A model generated the notes under the pieces. The model was not told the DNA's origin. It did no database searches and saw only the letters and a program-made list of their open reading frames with translations. DNA of 48,713 nucleotides from Ruegeria sp. Lineage in GTDB: Bacteria; Pseudomonadota; Alphaproteobacteria; Rhodobacterales; Rhodobacteraceae. Every line of letters begins with the position of its first letter. Positions within the stretch are counted from its first letter, which is position 1. Both the position numbers and the translations under genes were made by a program. Below are positions 39,566 through 48,713 of the stretch, piece by piece. The stretch covers positions 1 to 48,713 of the forward strand of contig NZ_JALCBM010000013.1 in NCBI RefSeq assembly GCF_028066395.1, written 5' to 3'.

Positions 39566-40861
39566 ATGGCCAACGTTGTAGTTGTCGGCGCCCAGTGGGG
39601 TGACGAAGGAAAAGGCAAGATCGTCGACTGGCTCAGCGAGCGGGCGGATGTGATTGCACGTTTTCAAGGCGGGCACAACGCCGGTCATACGCTAGTCATC
39701 GATGGCGAGGTCTATAAACTACATGCGCTGCCGTCGGGCGTGGTGCGGGGCGGCAAGCTGAGTGTCATCGGCAATGGCGTTGTTCTGGACCCCTGGCATC
39801 TGATCAAAGAGATCGCGACGATTCGCGCGCAAGGTGTTGAAATATCACCCGAAACACTGATGATTGCCGAAAACACACCGCTGATACTGCCCATTCATGG
39901 AGAGCTGGACCGCGCGCGTGAAGAGGTCGCCAGCAAGGGCACTAAGATCGGAACCACGGGCCGGGGTATCGGTCCTGCCTATGAGGATAAGGTCGGGCGC
40001 CGCTCGGTCCGCGTGGCCGATCTGGCGGATGAAGCCACGCTGGAGGCGCGGGTTGATCGTGCGTTGCAGCACCATGATCCTCTGCGCAAAGGTCTTGGCA
40101 TAGAACCGGTTGACCGTGACGCGCTGATTGCGCAACTGAAAGAGATCGCGGCGGAGATTCTGCCCTTTGCCGCGCCAGTCTGGAAAGTGCTGAATGAAAA
40201 GCGCAAAGCTGGAAAACGTATCCTGTTCGAGGGTGCGCAGGGCGCGCTGCTGGATATCGACTTTGGGACTTATCCCTTTGTGACCTCGTCCAACGTGATT
40301 GCAGGGCAGGCCGCGACCGGTGTTGGCATCGGGCCGGGCTCGATCGATTTTGTTCTGGGTATCGTCAAAGCCTATACCACCCGCGTTGGTGAGGGCCCGT
40401 TCCCGACCGAGTTGGAGGATGCGGATGGCCAGCGCCTTGGTGAACGCGGGCATGAATTCGGCACCACAACCGGACGCAAACGCCGCTGCGGTTGGTTCGA
40501 CGCCTGTCTGGTGCGCCAGACATGTGCCACCAGTGGCGTCAATGGTATCTCTCTGACCAAACTGGATGTGTTGGACGGGTTTGAGACGCTGAAAATCTGT
40601 GTCGGCTATGATCTGGACGGCGCGCGTCTGGATTATCTGCCAACAGCCGCCGATCAGCAGGCCCGTTGCACTCCGATTTACGAAGAAATGCCGGGTTGGA
40701 GCGAATCCACCGAAGGCGCCCGCAGCTGGGCCGACTTGCCTGCCAATGCCATCAAATATGTGCGTCGGGTCGAGGAACTGATCGAATGTCCGGTGGCGCT
40801 GCTGTCCACCAGCCCGGAGCGGGAAGACACCATTCTGGTGACCGACCCGTTTGCCGACTGA
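39566..40861 (+). CDS. purA: Adenylosuccinate synthase
   Basis: [58 protein letters not shown]. Confidence 0.98.
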   Translation: MANVVVVGAQWGDEGKGKIVDWLSERADVIARFQGGHNAGHTLVIDGEVYKLHALPSGVVRGGKLSVIGNGVVLDPWHLIKEIATIRAQGVEISPETLMIAENTPLILPIHGELDRAREEVASKGTKIGTTGRGIGPAYEDKVGRRSVRVADLADEATLEARVDRALQHHDPLRKGLGIEPVDRDALIAQLKEIAAEILPFAAPVWKVLNEKRKAGKRILFEGAQGALLDIDFGTYPFVTSSNVIAGQAATGVGIGPGSIDFVLGIVKAYTTRVGEGPFPTELEDADGQRLGERGHEFGTTTGRKRRCGWFDACLVRQTCATSGVNGISLTKLDVLDGFETLKICVGYDLDGARLDYLPTAADQQARCTPIYEEMPGWSESTEGARSWADLPANAIKYVRRVEELIECPVALLSTSPEREDTILVTDPFAD

Positions 40862-41097
40862 TGGCAGATCAGAACAAACCTGGCCTCAGCTACAAGGAGC
40901 GGCGGCGCTGGTCCCTGGTGCTGCTTCTGATCGGGCTGCCCGTGTACATTGTTGCTGTCGTGACCGTGTTGAACTGGCTGGATCGTCCCCCGATCTGGCT
41001 GGAACTTCTGGTCTATGTGGGTTTGGGCATCCTCTGGGCACTGCCGTTCAAATTCGTTTTTCGTGGTGTCGGCAAAGAGGACCCGGATCAATCTTAA
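40861..41097 (+). CDS. DUF2842 domain-containing small membrane protein
   Basis: [79 protein letters not shown] overlaps purA stop. Confidence 0.87.
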   Translation: MADQNKPGLSYKERRRWSLVLLLIGLPVYIVAVVTVLNWLDRPPIWLELLVYVGLGILWALPFKFVFRGVGKEDPDQS

Positions 41098-41199
41098 CCT
41101 CTGGCTCAGAGGCGAACATGATTTAAACTACCGGGGGAATGTCGCCCGTCGAAACCTAGGTGGGTCAGGCACAAAAAATCGAAATTCAGCCCAAACTGA

Positions 41200-41327
41200 A
41201 TCGCGCGTGCCGCGCGATGCCTCCGGCGGGGATATTTTTGGCCAGATGAAGCTCGGATCCCCTGTTCATCTGGCTCAAAATATCCCGGGGGAGTCGCCCG
41301 GAACGGGCGGCGGGGGCAGAGCCCCCT
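41200..41327. repeat. Right arm of the perfect 128-bp inverted repeat flanking purA-DUF2842
   Basis: Exact reverse complement of 39350-39477. Confidence 0.97.
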
Positions 41328-41454
41328 GCAACCGCGAGGTAAGCGATTGGATTGGCGTTTGCATTGAAAGCCTCCAAGCTACGTCGCCGTGTTTGATTGG
41401 AGTTGTGTTGCTTCAACAGATTGCTGTCCATCTTCGCGATTGATCCACAAAATA

Positions 41455-41477
41455 GAGCCCGGAAAATGTCCGGGCTC
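41455..41477 (-). terminator. Rho-independent-type terminator for the acidic protein gene
   Basis: GAGCCCGGA-N5-TCCGGGCTC, followed on the minus strand by TATTTTGT. Confidence 0.75.
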
Positions 41478-41500
41478 GTGGAGAGGTCATGCCTAAGGTG

Positions 41501-43174
41501 TCAGCCCGCTGCGCGCTTGTCGTCGGGGCGAAAGCCGATTTGGGTTGAGGCGATGAAACGACCGCCACCAGCCTTTTCGATCTTGCCGTCACGCAGCAAC
41601 TGACCGAAGGAGCGCAGGCTTTCTTCGCGGTTGAACTCATCCTGTTTCAGGGAGCGCACCTTGTTCATCAACTGCGGGCGCGAGAATTGTTCCTGGCCTT
41701 CGATGAAGGACAGGTAGGAGGCTGCGGCCTCCAGCAGGTCAGACAGCGATTGCGCGCCCTGTTCCTGCGCAAAGTTGGCAAAGCCGCTTTCCTCTGGAGC
41801 AGTGTCCTGATCGGACTGGATGCGGCGGGGTGTGACTGGGCCGGTTTCCGTCTCGTCGGTGTCGATGCGTTGTTCGGCCACCAGTTTCAGCGGGGCTGCC
41901 GTGTCGGCGCGGGGGCGCATCGAGGTGACGTTGACCTCGGGTCGGCGGGGGCTGACGACCGAGGCCAGATCGCCGCGATATTCGGCATCCTCTGCAGGGC
42001 CATCCGCATGGGCTGCCTTTTCCGCCTCGGCGGCGGCCACGGCGGTGCGCAGATGCGAATAGGTTTCGCGCTGATCGCTGGCCTCGGGGTCGTCCATATG
42101 GGCGTCAGCCTCGTCCATCAGGCGCGAGACGTCCTGATCCAGATCACTATCGTCCGGCTCTGCACTTTCCGTGCGGCTGGTCAGTTCAGCCTCGACCAGA
42201 GAGATTTCTTCCAGAAGATCGGCCTCGTCCTCGGCGCTCAGCACGTTTTGCGCGGGCTCTTCGAAAGGCGTTTCAGTCGGAGCCTCATCGTCTTCGTCGA
42301 GAAGGTTCAGAATGTCATCAACATCGGACCCGACCTCTTCCTCGTCGGTGAACAGAACATCGTCCGAGGTGATCTCGGGCTGATCGTCCTGCGACTCTTC
42401 CGGTGCGATCGCGTGATCCCCGGTCAGGGCCAGGATTTCGTCCAGCGTATCGGCGTCCTGTTCAAAGGCGGACTCGATGGTCACCGCATCCTCGTCCAGT
42501 TCGACCGGTTCGATATGGGCAGGCTCGGCCTCGATCTCGGGCTCAAAGGCGGTGACCTCTTCGTGGACCGCTTCCGGTTCGGGGGCTTCGGCCTGAGGGG
42601 GGGCAACCGGCTCGGCCTGCGGTTCTTCCTCGCTCAGGTCTTCGGGGCTTAGCGCACCGGCGGCGAAGGCGGCTGAGATGGCGTCAACCGGGGCTTTGGC
42701 CGGTTCGATGTAACCGGTATCCACATCCTCGCCATATTGGGTGCCGCTTTCGTTGGAATGGGACACGACGGCGCGGATGCGTTGCAGCTTGGCCGCGATA
42801 CTGTCGGCAGCGCCTTCCGGGGCCGGGGTCTGAACCGGCGCGGGTTGTGCTGCGGGGGCAGGGGGCGGTGTTTGTACGGGGGCGCTGGCCACAGGGGCTG
42901 CGGCGACCGAAGGTGCGTCATCCGTGGCGCGCAGCAGCAGGCCGCTGTCGCTCTGGCTGGCTTCGACCTTGCGTGCGATATCGCGCTGGGCGATGCGGGT
43001 CAGCATTTCAGCATCCGGCTGCGGCGGTTCAGAGCCGAAATACCGATCATCTGCCGCCAGATCACGGAAATATTCGGCAATGGCTTTCATCGTTTCGAAT
43101 GAATCGTCAAAGCCTTCCAAAGTGCAGGAAAAGGTCCCGTAGGAAACGGTCAATACCTTGTTGTTCTGTACCAT
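41501..43174 (-). CDS. Hypothetical protein with conserved-looking N- and C-terminal domains and a long acidic low-complexity linker
   Basis: MVQNNKVLTVSYGTFSCTLEGFDDSFETMKAIAEYFRDLAADDRYFG ... D/E-rich linker ... FSRPQLMNKVRSLKQDEFNREESLRSFGQLLRDGKIEKAGGGRFIAS. Confidence 0.85.
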   Translation of the reverse strand: MVQNNKVLTVSYGTFSCTLEGFDDSFETMKAIAEYFRDLAADDRYFGSEPPQPDAEMLTRIAQRDIARKVEASQSDSGLLLRATDDAPSVAAAPVASAPVQTPPPAPAAQPAPVQTPAPEGAADSIAAKLQRIRAVVSHSNESGTQYGEDVDTGYIEPAKAPVDAISAAFAAGALSPEDLSEEEPQAEPVAPPQAEAPEPEAVHEEVTAFEPEIEAEPAHIEPVELDEDAVTIESAFEQDADTLDEILALTGDHAIAPEESQDDQPEITSDDVLFTDEEEVGSDVDDILNLLDEDDEAPTETPFEEPAQNVLSAEDEADLLEEISLVEAELTSRTESAEPDDSDLDQDVSRLMDEADAHMDDPEASDQRETYSHLRTAVAAAEAEKAAHADGPAEDAEYRGDLASVVSPRRPEVNVTSMRPRADTAAPLKLVAEQRIDTDETETGPVTPRRIQSDQDTAPEESGFANFAQEQGAQSLSDLLEAAASYLSFIEGQEQFSRPQLMNKVRSLKQDEFNREESLRSFGQLLRDGKIEKAGGGRFIASTQIGFRPDDKRAAG

Positions 43175-43306
43175 CAGACGCACGTCCTTTACAAACTACC
43201 AGGCCGAAAACCGAACTTGTCACTCGGCATCGACTCGCAACTGTGTCCATGAGTCTATCATTTTGTGGTCTCAATATGTCCAAAACCGGGAAAAATGGTC
43301 AATCTT

Positions 43307-44002
43307 ATGAAAAAAGGGCCGATTGTAGAGGCTGAGGAGCCAATCGCGCTGTTTGGCGGTGGTTATATCGGGGATGAGGACACGAATCTGGTGCTGCGCC
43401 GTGTGAATCGCGTTGTGGCCGCGGATGGCGGTGCGGCGGCGCTGATCGATTCGGGGCATATGCCCGAGGCGGTGATCGGCGATTTCGACTCGCTTGCACC
43501 GGGATATCGCGCGCGCATTCCGGCTGAACGGTTGTTTCCGGTTCGCGAACAGGACAGTACCGATTTCGACAAGGCCCTGCGCCATATCGCGGCGCCGCTG
43601 GTCATCGGGGTCGGGTTTCTGGGGGCGCGGCTGGATCATCAACTGGCGGTGCTCAACGCCTTGGTCCGTTTGCAGGATCGGCCCTGCGTGCTGCTGGGCG
43701 CGCATGAGGTGATCTTTCACGCCCCGCCGCAGATCGCCTTTTCGGTCGAGGCGGGACAGACCGTGTCATTGTTTCCGCTCAGCCCCGTGACCGGGCGCAG
43801 CAAGGGCCTGGAATGGCCCATCGACGGGTTGGAACTGGCCCCGGACGGGCGGGTCGGGACATCGAACCGTGCGGTGTCAGAGGTTGAATTGCAGGTGGAT
43901 GGGCCGGGTCTGCTGGTCATGGCCCCGCGCGCAGCACTTGATCCGGTCATACGGGCGTTTCTGTCGGGCCGGACCGGGCGTTGGCCCGCTCGTGCAGAAT
44001 GA
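43307..44002 (+). CDS. Thiamine diphosphokinase (start 43307 or upstream at 43265)
   Basis: RVVAADGGAAALIDSGHMPEAVIGDFDSLAP...QDSTDFDKALRHI...GFLGARLDHQLAVLNAL. Confidence 0.88.
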   Translation: MKKGPIVEAEEPIALFGGGYIGDEDTNLVLRRVNRVVAADGGAAALIDSGHMPEAVIGDFDSLAPGYRARIPAERLFPVREQDSTDFDKALRHIAAPLVIGVGFLGARLDHQLAVLNALVRLQDRPCVLLGAHEVIFHAPPQIAFSVEAGQTVSLFPLSPVTGRSKGLEWPIDGLELAPDGRVGTSNRAVSEVELQVDGPGLLVMAPRAALDPVIRAFLSGRTGRWPARAE

Positions 44003-44861
44003 CATAGAGACCGGCGGCCATGGTGATGACGATCCCCAGCGCGGCAATGCCATTGGGCAGATCGCGGAAGATCAGCCAGCCGATCAGCGTGGCCACGGGG
44101 ATTTCCAGATATTGCATCGGTGCCAGCGTGGCCGAGGGCGCATAGCGCAGCGACCAGGTCATCAGCAGATGCGCCACGGTGCCCAGAATGCCGATGCCCA
44201 GCAGCAGCCACAGACCCTCTGCCGGAGGAATAACAAGCGCCAGTTCCGTAACCCCGGTCTGTGATCCAAAGATCAGCAGGGGCAGCAAAAACGCGGTTGC
44301 CATCACGCCAGAGACGGCTTGCAGACCAACCGGGTCGGTTTCCTTGGCAATCTGGCGGGTGACCAGCATGAACAGGGCAAAGACCACGGCCACGATCAGG
44401 GGCAGCAGGGCGGGCAGGCCGACCTGTGCAAAGCTGGGCTGGATCACCAGCAGCGTTCCGGTGAAGCCCACGATGCAGGCGATCACGCGACGCGGGCCGA
44501 CCTGTTCACCCAGCACGTATTTGCCCAGCAGCAGCATGATGAAGGGCATCACGAAGGCAATCGCCACCGCATCGGCCAACGGCAGGTATTGCAGCGCGCT
44601 GAACATCGCGGTGATGCCGACGATATGCAGCCCCGTGCGCGCCACGGTCAGTCGCAGCACGCGCCCCTGCATCCGCCAGGCGCGGCCGGTCAGGGCAATC
44701 AGCGGGATCAGGATGACGCTCTGCACCGCGAATCGGACTGTTACCAGAACGCCCAGCGGCAGGGTCTCACCCAGCAGTTTTGCCATCGCATCGCCCAGCG
44801 GGGCGAGGATGCAAAAGCCAAGCATCAGAAGGATGCCAAGAACGGGTCGGTCCTGTGTCAT
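43947..44861 (-). CDS. DMT/EamA family transporter
   Basis: ILLMLGFCILAPLGDAMAKLLGETLPLGVLVTVRFAVQS...ALQYLPLADAVAIAFVMPFIMLLLGKYVLGEQVGPRRVIACIVGFTGTLLVIQP. Confidence 0.92.
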   Translation of the reverse strand: MTQDRPVLGILLMLGFCILAPLGDAMAKLLGETLPLGVLVTVRFAVQSVILIPLIALTGRAWRMQGRVLRLTVARTGLHIVGITAMFSALQYLPLADAVAIAFVMPFIMLLLGKYVLGEQVGPRRVIACIVGFTGTLLVIQPSFAQVGLPALLPLIVAVVFALFMLVTRQIAKETDPVGLQAVSGVMATAFLLPLLIFGSQTGVTELALVIPPAEGLWLLLGIGILGTVAHLLMTWSLRYAPSATLAPMQYLEIPVATLIGWLIFRDLPNGIAALGIVITMAAGLYVILHERANARSGPTETPV

Positions 44862-44909
44862 GCGCGCGACGCTAGACTGTTGTGGCAGCGGTGGAAAGGG
44901 ACCGTCCGG

Positions 44910-45326
44910 TCAGGCGTCGGGCAAAGGTTGGTACTTTGTATAATCCGGCCCGATGCAGCAGGGCAGGCCATCGTCCAGTTTCAGCCAGCTCAGCTTTTCC
45001 TCATATGCCACATGCAATGTGGGCTGCAACGCCTCGGGGTCCTCCAGCGCGGCCACATACAGGTGCATCACATCCGACATCGCGGTCGAGCGGAAGGACA
45101 TCGGCGTGCCGCAGGTGGGGCAGAAACTGCGCTCGACCCCGGGGGAGGAGTTGAATATGCGCGGCTCGTCCCCCGTCCAGCGCCATTTCCCGTCGCGTAT
45201 GCCGAAATAGGCCACCATCGGGGCGGAACATTGCCGTCGGCAACTTTCGCAATGGCAGGTGACGCAGGACAGGACCGGGGGATCGACCTCGAACCCGACC
45301 GCACCGCAGAAACAACGACCTTTCAT
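44910..45326 (-). CDS. GFA (glutathione-dependent formaldehyde-activating-like) family protein
   Basis: MKGRCFCGAVGFEVDPPVLSCVTCHCESCRRQCSAPMVAYFG...RSFCPTCGTPMSFRS. Confidence 0.92.
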   Translation of the reverse strand: MKGRCFCGAVGFEVDPPVLSCVTCHCESCRRQCSAPMVAYFGIRDGKWRWTGDEPRIFNSSPGVERSFCPTCGTPMSFRSTAMSDVMHLYVAALEDPEALQPTLHVAYEEKLSWLKLDDGLPCCIGPDYTKYQPLPDA

Positions 45327-45357
45327 CCGCCACCTTCCTTTCTGTCGCCCGCCGGGG

Positions 45358-46731
45358 TCAGCAGTTGGGCACGTTTACCGCCAATCCGCCCAGCGAGGTT
45401 TCCTTGTATTTCTCGTGCATATCATGCCCGGTCTGGCGCATGGTTTCGATCACCGCATCCAGCGGCACGAAATGCTGCCCGTCGCCGCGCAAGGCCAGCG
45501 AGGCCGCCGAGACCGCCTTGATCGCGCCCAGCCCGTTGCGTTCGATGCAGGGCACCTGCACCAGCCCGGCTACCGGGTCGCAGGTCATGCCCAGATGGTG
45601 TTCCAGCGCAATCTCCGCTGCGTTTTCCACCTGTTCCGGCGTGCCGCCCATCACCGCGCAAAGGCCCGCTGCGGCCATGGCCGCCGCACTGCCGACCTCG
45701 GCCTGACAGCCCGCCTCGGCGCCCGAGATCGAGGCGTTGAACTTGACCAGCCCGCCGATGGCGGCGGCGGTCAGCAGGAAATCCTCGACATGGCTCTCAG
45801 ACGCGCCGGGCACGTGGTCGAGGTAATAGCGCAGCACTGCAGGCAGCACGCCTGCCGCGCCGTTGGTGGGGGCGGTGACAACCTGCCCTCCGGCGGCGTT
45901 TTCTTCGTTTACCGCCATGGCATAGACGCTCATCCAGTCGTTGATCGTATGCGGCGCGTTCAGGTTCATGCCGCGCTCGGCGATCAGCGCATCATGGATG
46001 CCCTTGGCGCGGCGGCGCACGCTCAGGCCGCCGGGCAGGATGCCGTCAGTGGACAGGCCGCGTTCGATACAGTCGTTCATCACCTGCCACAGCCGGGCCG
46101 AGCCCTTGGCGAAACTGTCGGCACAACCGCGCGAGATTTCATTGTCGCGCTTCATGGCGGCGATGGATTTGCCGCTGGCTTTGGCCATCTCCAGCATCTC
46201 GGCGGCGGATTTGAAGGGGAAGGGCACCGGCGCGCCTTCGTCCGTGGCTTTGCCCTCGGCCAGTTCCTCTTCGGTCAGGACGAAGCCGCCGCCGATCGAG
46301 TAATAGACCTGTCGCAGGATCACATCGCCCTGCGCGTCGGTGGCCATCAGGATCATCCCGTTGGCATGGCCGGGCAGGTTGTTGTCAAAGTCAAAGATCA
46401 GGTCGGCCTTGGGGTCGAATTGCAACGTGGGCAGACCCTCGGGCGTGACGGTATGGGTCTCGGCAATCGCGGCCAGCGCGGCCTCGGCCTTTTCATTGTC
46501 ATAGGTGTCGGGCACGAATCCGGCCAGCCCCAGGATGGTGGCCCGGTCGGTGGCGTGGCCGACGCCGGTGAAGGCCAGCGAGCCATGCAGCGACCCGCGC
46601 AACCCCGCGAATTCGAAGGGCGAGGCGCGCATCAGGTCCAGAAACCGTGCGGCGGCGACCATCGGCCCCATGGTATGTGACGAGGACGGGCCGATGCCCA
46701 CTTTGAACATATCGAAGACAGAGAGGAACAT
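45358..46731 (-). CDS. sdaA: L-serine ammonia-lyase
   Basis: [79 protein letters not shown]. Confidence 0.97.
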   Translation of the reverse strand: MFLSVFDMFKVGIGPSSSHTMGPMVAAARFLDLMRASPFEFAGLRGSLHGSLAFTGVGHATDRATILGLAGFVPDTYDNEKAEAALAAIAETHTVTPEGLPTLQFDPKADLIFDFDNNLPGHANGMILMATDAQGDVILRQVYYSIGGGFVLTEEELAEGKATDEGAPVPFPFKSAAEMLEMAKASGKSIAAMKRDNEISRGCADSFAKGSARLWQVMNDCIERGLSTDGILPGGLSVRRRAKGIHDALIAERGMNLNAPHTINDWMSVYAMAVNEENAAGGQVVTAPTNGAAGVLPAVLRYYLDHVPGASESHVEDFLLTAAAIGGLVKFNASISGAEAGCQAEVGSAAAMAAAGLCAVMGGTPEQVENAAEIALEHHLGMTCDPVAGLVQVPCIERNGLGAIKAVSAASLALRGDGQHFVPLDAVIETMRQTGHDMHEKYKETSLGGLAVNVPNC

Positions 46732-46732
46732 G

Positions 46733-47434
46733 TCAGATAGCTGAGCCTTCTGGAGGGTTGGCGGGAGAAGGGGATGTGAACGGCGTGGCCCCCAGACCTT
46801 CGGCGAGGGCGGCGGCGCGTGTGGCCGAGCGGGATTCCAGCCGCATCAGGATGTCTTGCAGATGGGGCGTGTCAGCCAGTTGGAACCAACTGCGATCGGA
46901 TTGCTGTGGATAGACCGCCATCCAGCGCATCATGCAGGCCAGATACCAGGTCAGGACCGAGGGCTGATCGGGCGACAGCCATTCAGGTGCATTCTTCGCC
47001 TCCGTCTCCAGCAATTGCAGATGGTGGCGCAGCCGGGGTCGGATACCGGCCCGCAAGGTCTCGGCCTGCGCGGCGTCGATGTATTTCTCGGGGTAGAACA
47101 GCAGCCGCAGATCGGCGTGCAACGTGTTCGAGGCAAAGAACAGCCATTTCAGGAACGCCGCCCGCTCGGGGCTGTCGGCAGCGGGCGCCAGTTGCCCATG
47201 CCGATCGGCCAGCCATAGCAGGATGGCGGCGGTCTCGAATATCGGGCCCTGTGGCGTTTCCAGCACCGGGATCAGCCCGTTCGGGTTCAGCGTCCGATAG
47301 GCCACACCACTTTGTTCGTTCCGGCGGCGGTCCACCAGAACGGTTTCAAAAGGCAAGCCCATCTCTTCCAGCGCCAGCCGGATCACCAGCGAGGCGTTGT
47401 CGGGGGCGTAATGCAGGCGGTACGGCGAATCCAT
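46733..47434 (-). CDS. Glutathione S-transferase family protein
   Basis: MDSPYRLHYAPDNASLVIRLALEEMGLPFETVLVDRRRNEQSGVAYRTLNPNGLIPVLETPQGPIFETAAILLWLADRHG. Confidence 0.9.
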   Translation of the reverse strand: MDSPYRLHYAPDNASLVIRLALEEMGLPFETVLVDRRRNEQSGVAYRTLNPNGLIPVLETPQGPIFETAAILLWLADRHGQLAPAADSPERAAFLKWLFFASNTLHADLRLLFYPEKYIDAAQAETLRAGIRPRLRHHLQLLETEAKNAPEWLSPDQPSVLTWYLACMMRWMAVYPQQSDRSWFQLADTPHLQDILMRLESRSATRAAALAEGLGATPFTSPSPANPPEGSAI

Positions 47435-47481
47435 GGCCTCTATGTAAGGGGCCAAGGGGGTGAACGAAGCCTTGATTGCGA

Positions 47482-47499
47482 CGTTTCCAATCGGAAACG
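47482..47499. promoter_or_regulatory. Palindrome CGTTTCC-AATC-GGAAACG upstream of the GST gene
   Basis: Perfect 7-bp arms with 4-nt spacer, 48 nt upstream of the start at 47434. Confidence 0.5.
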
Positions 47500-47583
47500 C
47501 GCATTTCAGCGACATGTTTTCAGCGCTTTAACCAAGAGACGGGGCGATTTGCCCCTCGCAGTTCATCGGGGCATTCCGTATAA

Positions 47584-47605
47584 CCCCCTCAAGAATTTGA
47601 GGGGG
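47584..47605 (+). promoter_or_regulatory. Leader hairpin overlapping the Shine-Dalgarno sequence of rpiA
   Basis: CCCCCTCAA-GAAT-TTGAGGGGG; the 3' arm runs into GGGGGAGG (47601-47608), immediately before the GTG at 47614. Confidence 0.65.
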
Positions 47606-47613
47606 AGGCCGCC

Positions 47614-48399
47614 GTGACCGAAGAAATGTCACCCATCGAAACCGCCAAATACGTTGCCGCCCGTCGCGCGGCTGAATTTGTGCAGGACGGGATGCGTGTT
47701 GGGTTGGGCACCGGCTCGACCGCCGCATGGATGGTGCGCCGTCTGGGGGAACGGGTCCGCGATGACGGGTTGCGGATCAAAGGTGTTCCAACCTCGACCG
47801 CGACGGCGCAGCTGGCGCGTGAGGTGGGGATTGAGGTCGTCTCGCTGGATCAGGCGGGCTGGCTGGACCTGACCATTGACGGTGCGGATGAGTTTGATGG
47901 TGAATTCAACCTGATCAAGGGTGGCGGCGCGGCCCTGTTGCAGGAAAAGATCGTGGCGACGGCCAGCGACCAGATGATCGTGATCGCCGATGCTGGCAAA
48001 GAGGTCGAAACCCTGGGTGCCTTCCCGCTGCCGGTCGAGGTGATCCCGTTTGGCTGGCAAACCACCCGCACCCTGATCGAAGAGGCGCTGGATACGCTGG
48101 ACGTGCTGGGCACCTCGGTCACCTTGCGGATGAACGGCGAAGTGCCGCGTGTCACCGATGAAAGCAATCATATCCTTGATCTGCACCTGAAACGCATCGG
48201 CAACGCCCGGCAACTGGCGCTGGTTCTCAATCAGATTCCCGGCGTGGTCGAGAACGGTTTGTTCATCGACATCTGCGACAAGGTCGTCATCGGCCATGGC
48301 GACGGGCGGGTGGAACTGCGCGACCTGAACGATGGCACGGTGGAAACTGACCAACCGGGTGAAAATGGTGAGAACCTGTTTTCGGACCTGACGGACTAA
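47614..48399 (+). CDS. rpiA: Ribose-5-phosphate isomerase A (GTG start)
   Basis: VGLGTGSTAAWMVRRLGERV...GWLDLTIDGADEFDGEFNLIKGGGAALLQEKIVA. Confidence 0.97.
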   Translation: MTEEMSPIETAKYVAARRAAEFVQDGMRVGLGTGSTAAWMVRRLGERVRDDGLRIKGVPTSTATAQLAREVGIEVVSLDQAGWLDLTIDGADEFDGEFNLIKGGGAALLQEKIVATASDQMIVIADAGKEVETLGAFPLPVEVIPFGWQTTRTLIEEALDTLDVLGTSVTLRMNGEVPRVTDESNHILDLHLKRIGNARQLALVLNQIPGVVENGLFIDICDKVVIGHGDGRVELRDLNDGTVETDQPGENGENLFSDLTD

Positions 48400-48405
48400 G
48401 GACAA

Positions 48406-48425
48406 TGCCGGTGCAAGCATCGGCA
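48406..48425 (+). terminator. Possible terminator downstream of rpiA
   Basis: TGCCGGTG-CAAG-CATCGGCA (one G-T wobble) then AAACCCGGTTTTTT. Confidence 0.45.
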
Positions 48426-48502
48426 AAACCCGGTTTTTTGGTCCAAAGGGGTTGGCAAGCGGCGTATTGCGCCCAGATACCCATAAAATTTCGATACGCT
48501 GA

Positions 48503-48713
<211 letters not shown>

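Noticed and set aside
39350-41327. Composite transposon or IS interpretation of the 128-bp inverted repeats
   Set aside because: No transposase or recombinase ORF inside; the enclosed genes are purA and DUF2842, and no target-site duplication is evident at the outer edges.
42171-42383. Ser-rich + strand ORF inside the acidic protein gene
   Set aside because: Antisense of Glu/Asp-rich codons produces Ser/Phe-rich artefacts; not a real gene.
44319-46680. Long + strand ORFs (44319..45521 and 45259..46680)
   Set aside because: Antisense to the DMT transporter, GFA and sdaA genes, all with strong family motifs on the minus strand.

Overview
The window is a GC-rich alphaproteobacterial chromosome segment, probably Rhodobacterales/Roseobacter-like judging by gene content. 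It is densely packed with mostly housekeeping and metabolic genes. I saw no rRNA, tRNA, CRISPR array, prophage or transposase. Recognisable blocks: (i) a four-gene DUF2282 / DUF692 (MNIO) / DUF2063 / DoxX operon at 8045-10551, which matches bufferin-type (copper-binding, thiooxazole RiPP) loci and has a stem-loop between the precursor and the modification genes; (ii) a PHA cluster phaZ / phaC-phaP-phaR at 16832-21286 with three perfect CTGC-N3-GCAG PhaR-type sites; (iii) a Puu-like polyamine catabolism cluster at 23360-28091 with two copies of an AATTTGATCAAATT palindrome; (iv) a basic/polar amino acid ABC transporter at 29067-32350 whose HisQ-type permease probably starts at a rare ATT codon; (v) a Co-type nitrile hydratase operon at 37730-39350; (vi) purA plus a DUF2842 gene enclosed by a perfect 128-bp inverted repeat (39350-39477 / 41200-41327), a modular, internally palindromic element with a partial relative at about 12866-12915; (vii) an rpiA leader hairpin overlapping its Shine-Dalgarno sequence. 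The best candidates for follow-up are the bufferin-like operon and the 128-bp inverted repeat family. All family calls were made by reading translations without database searches.
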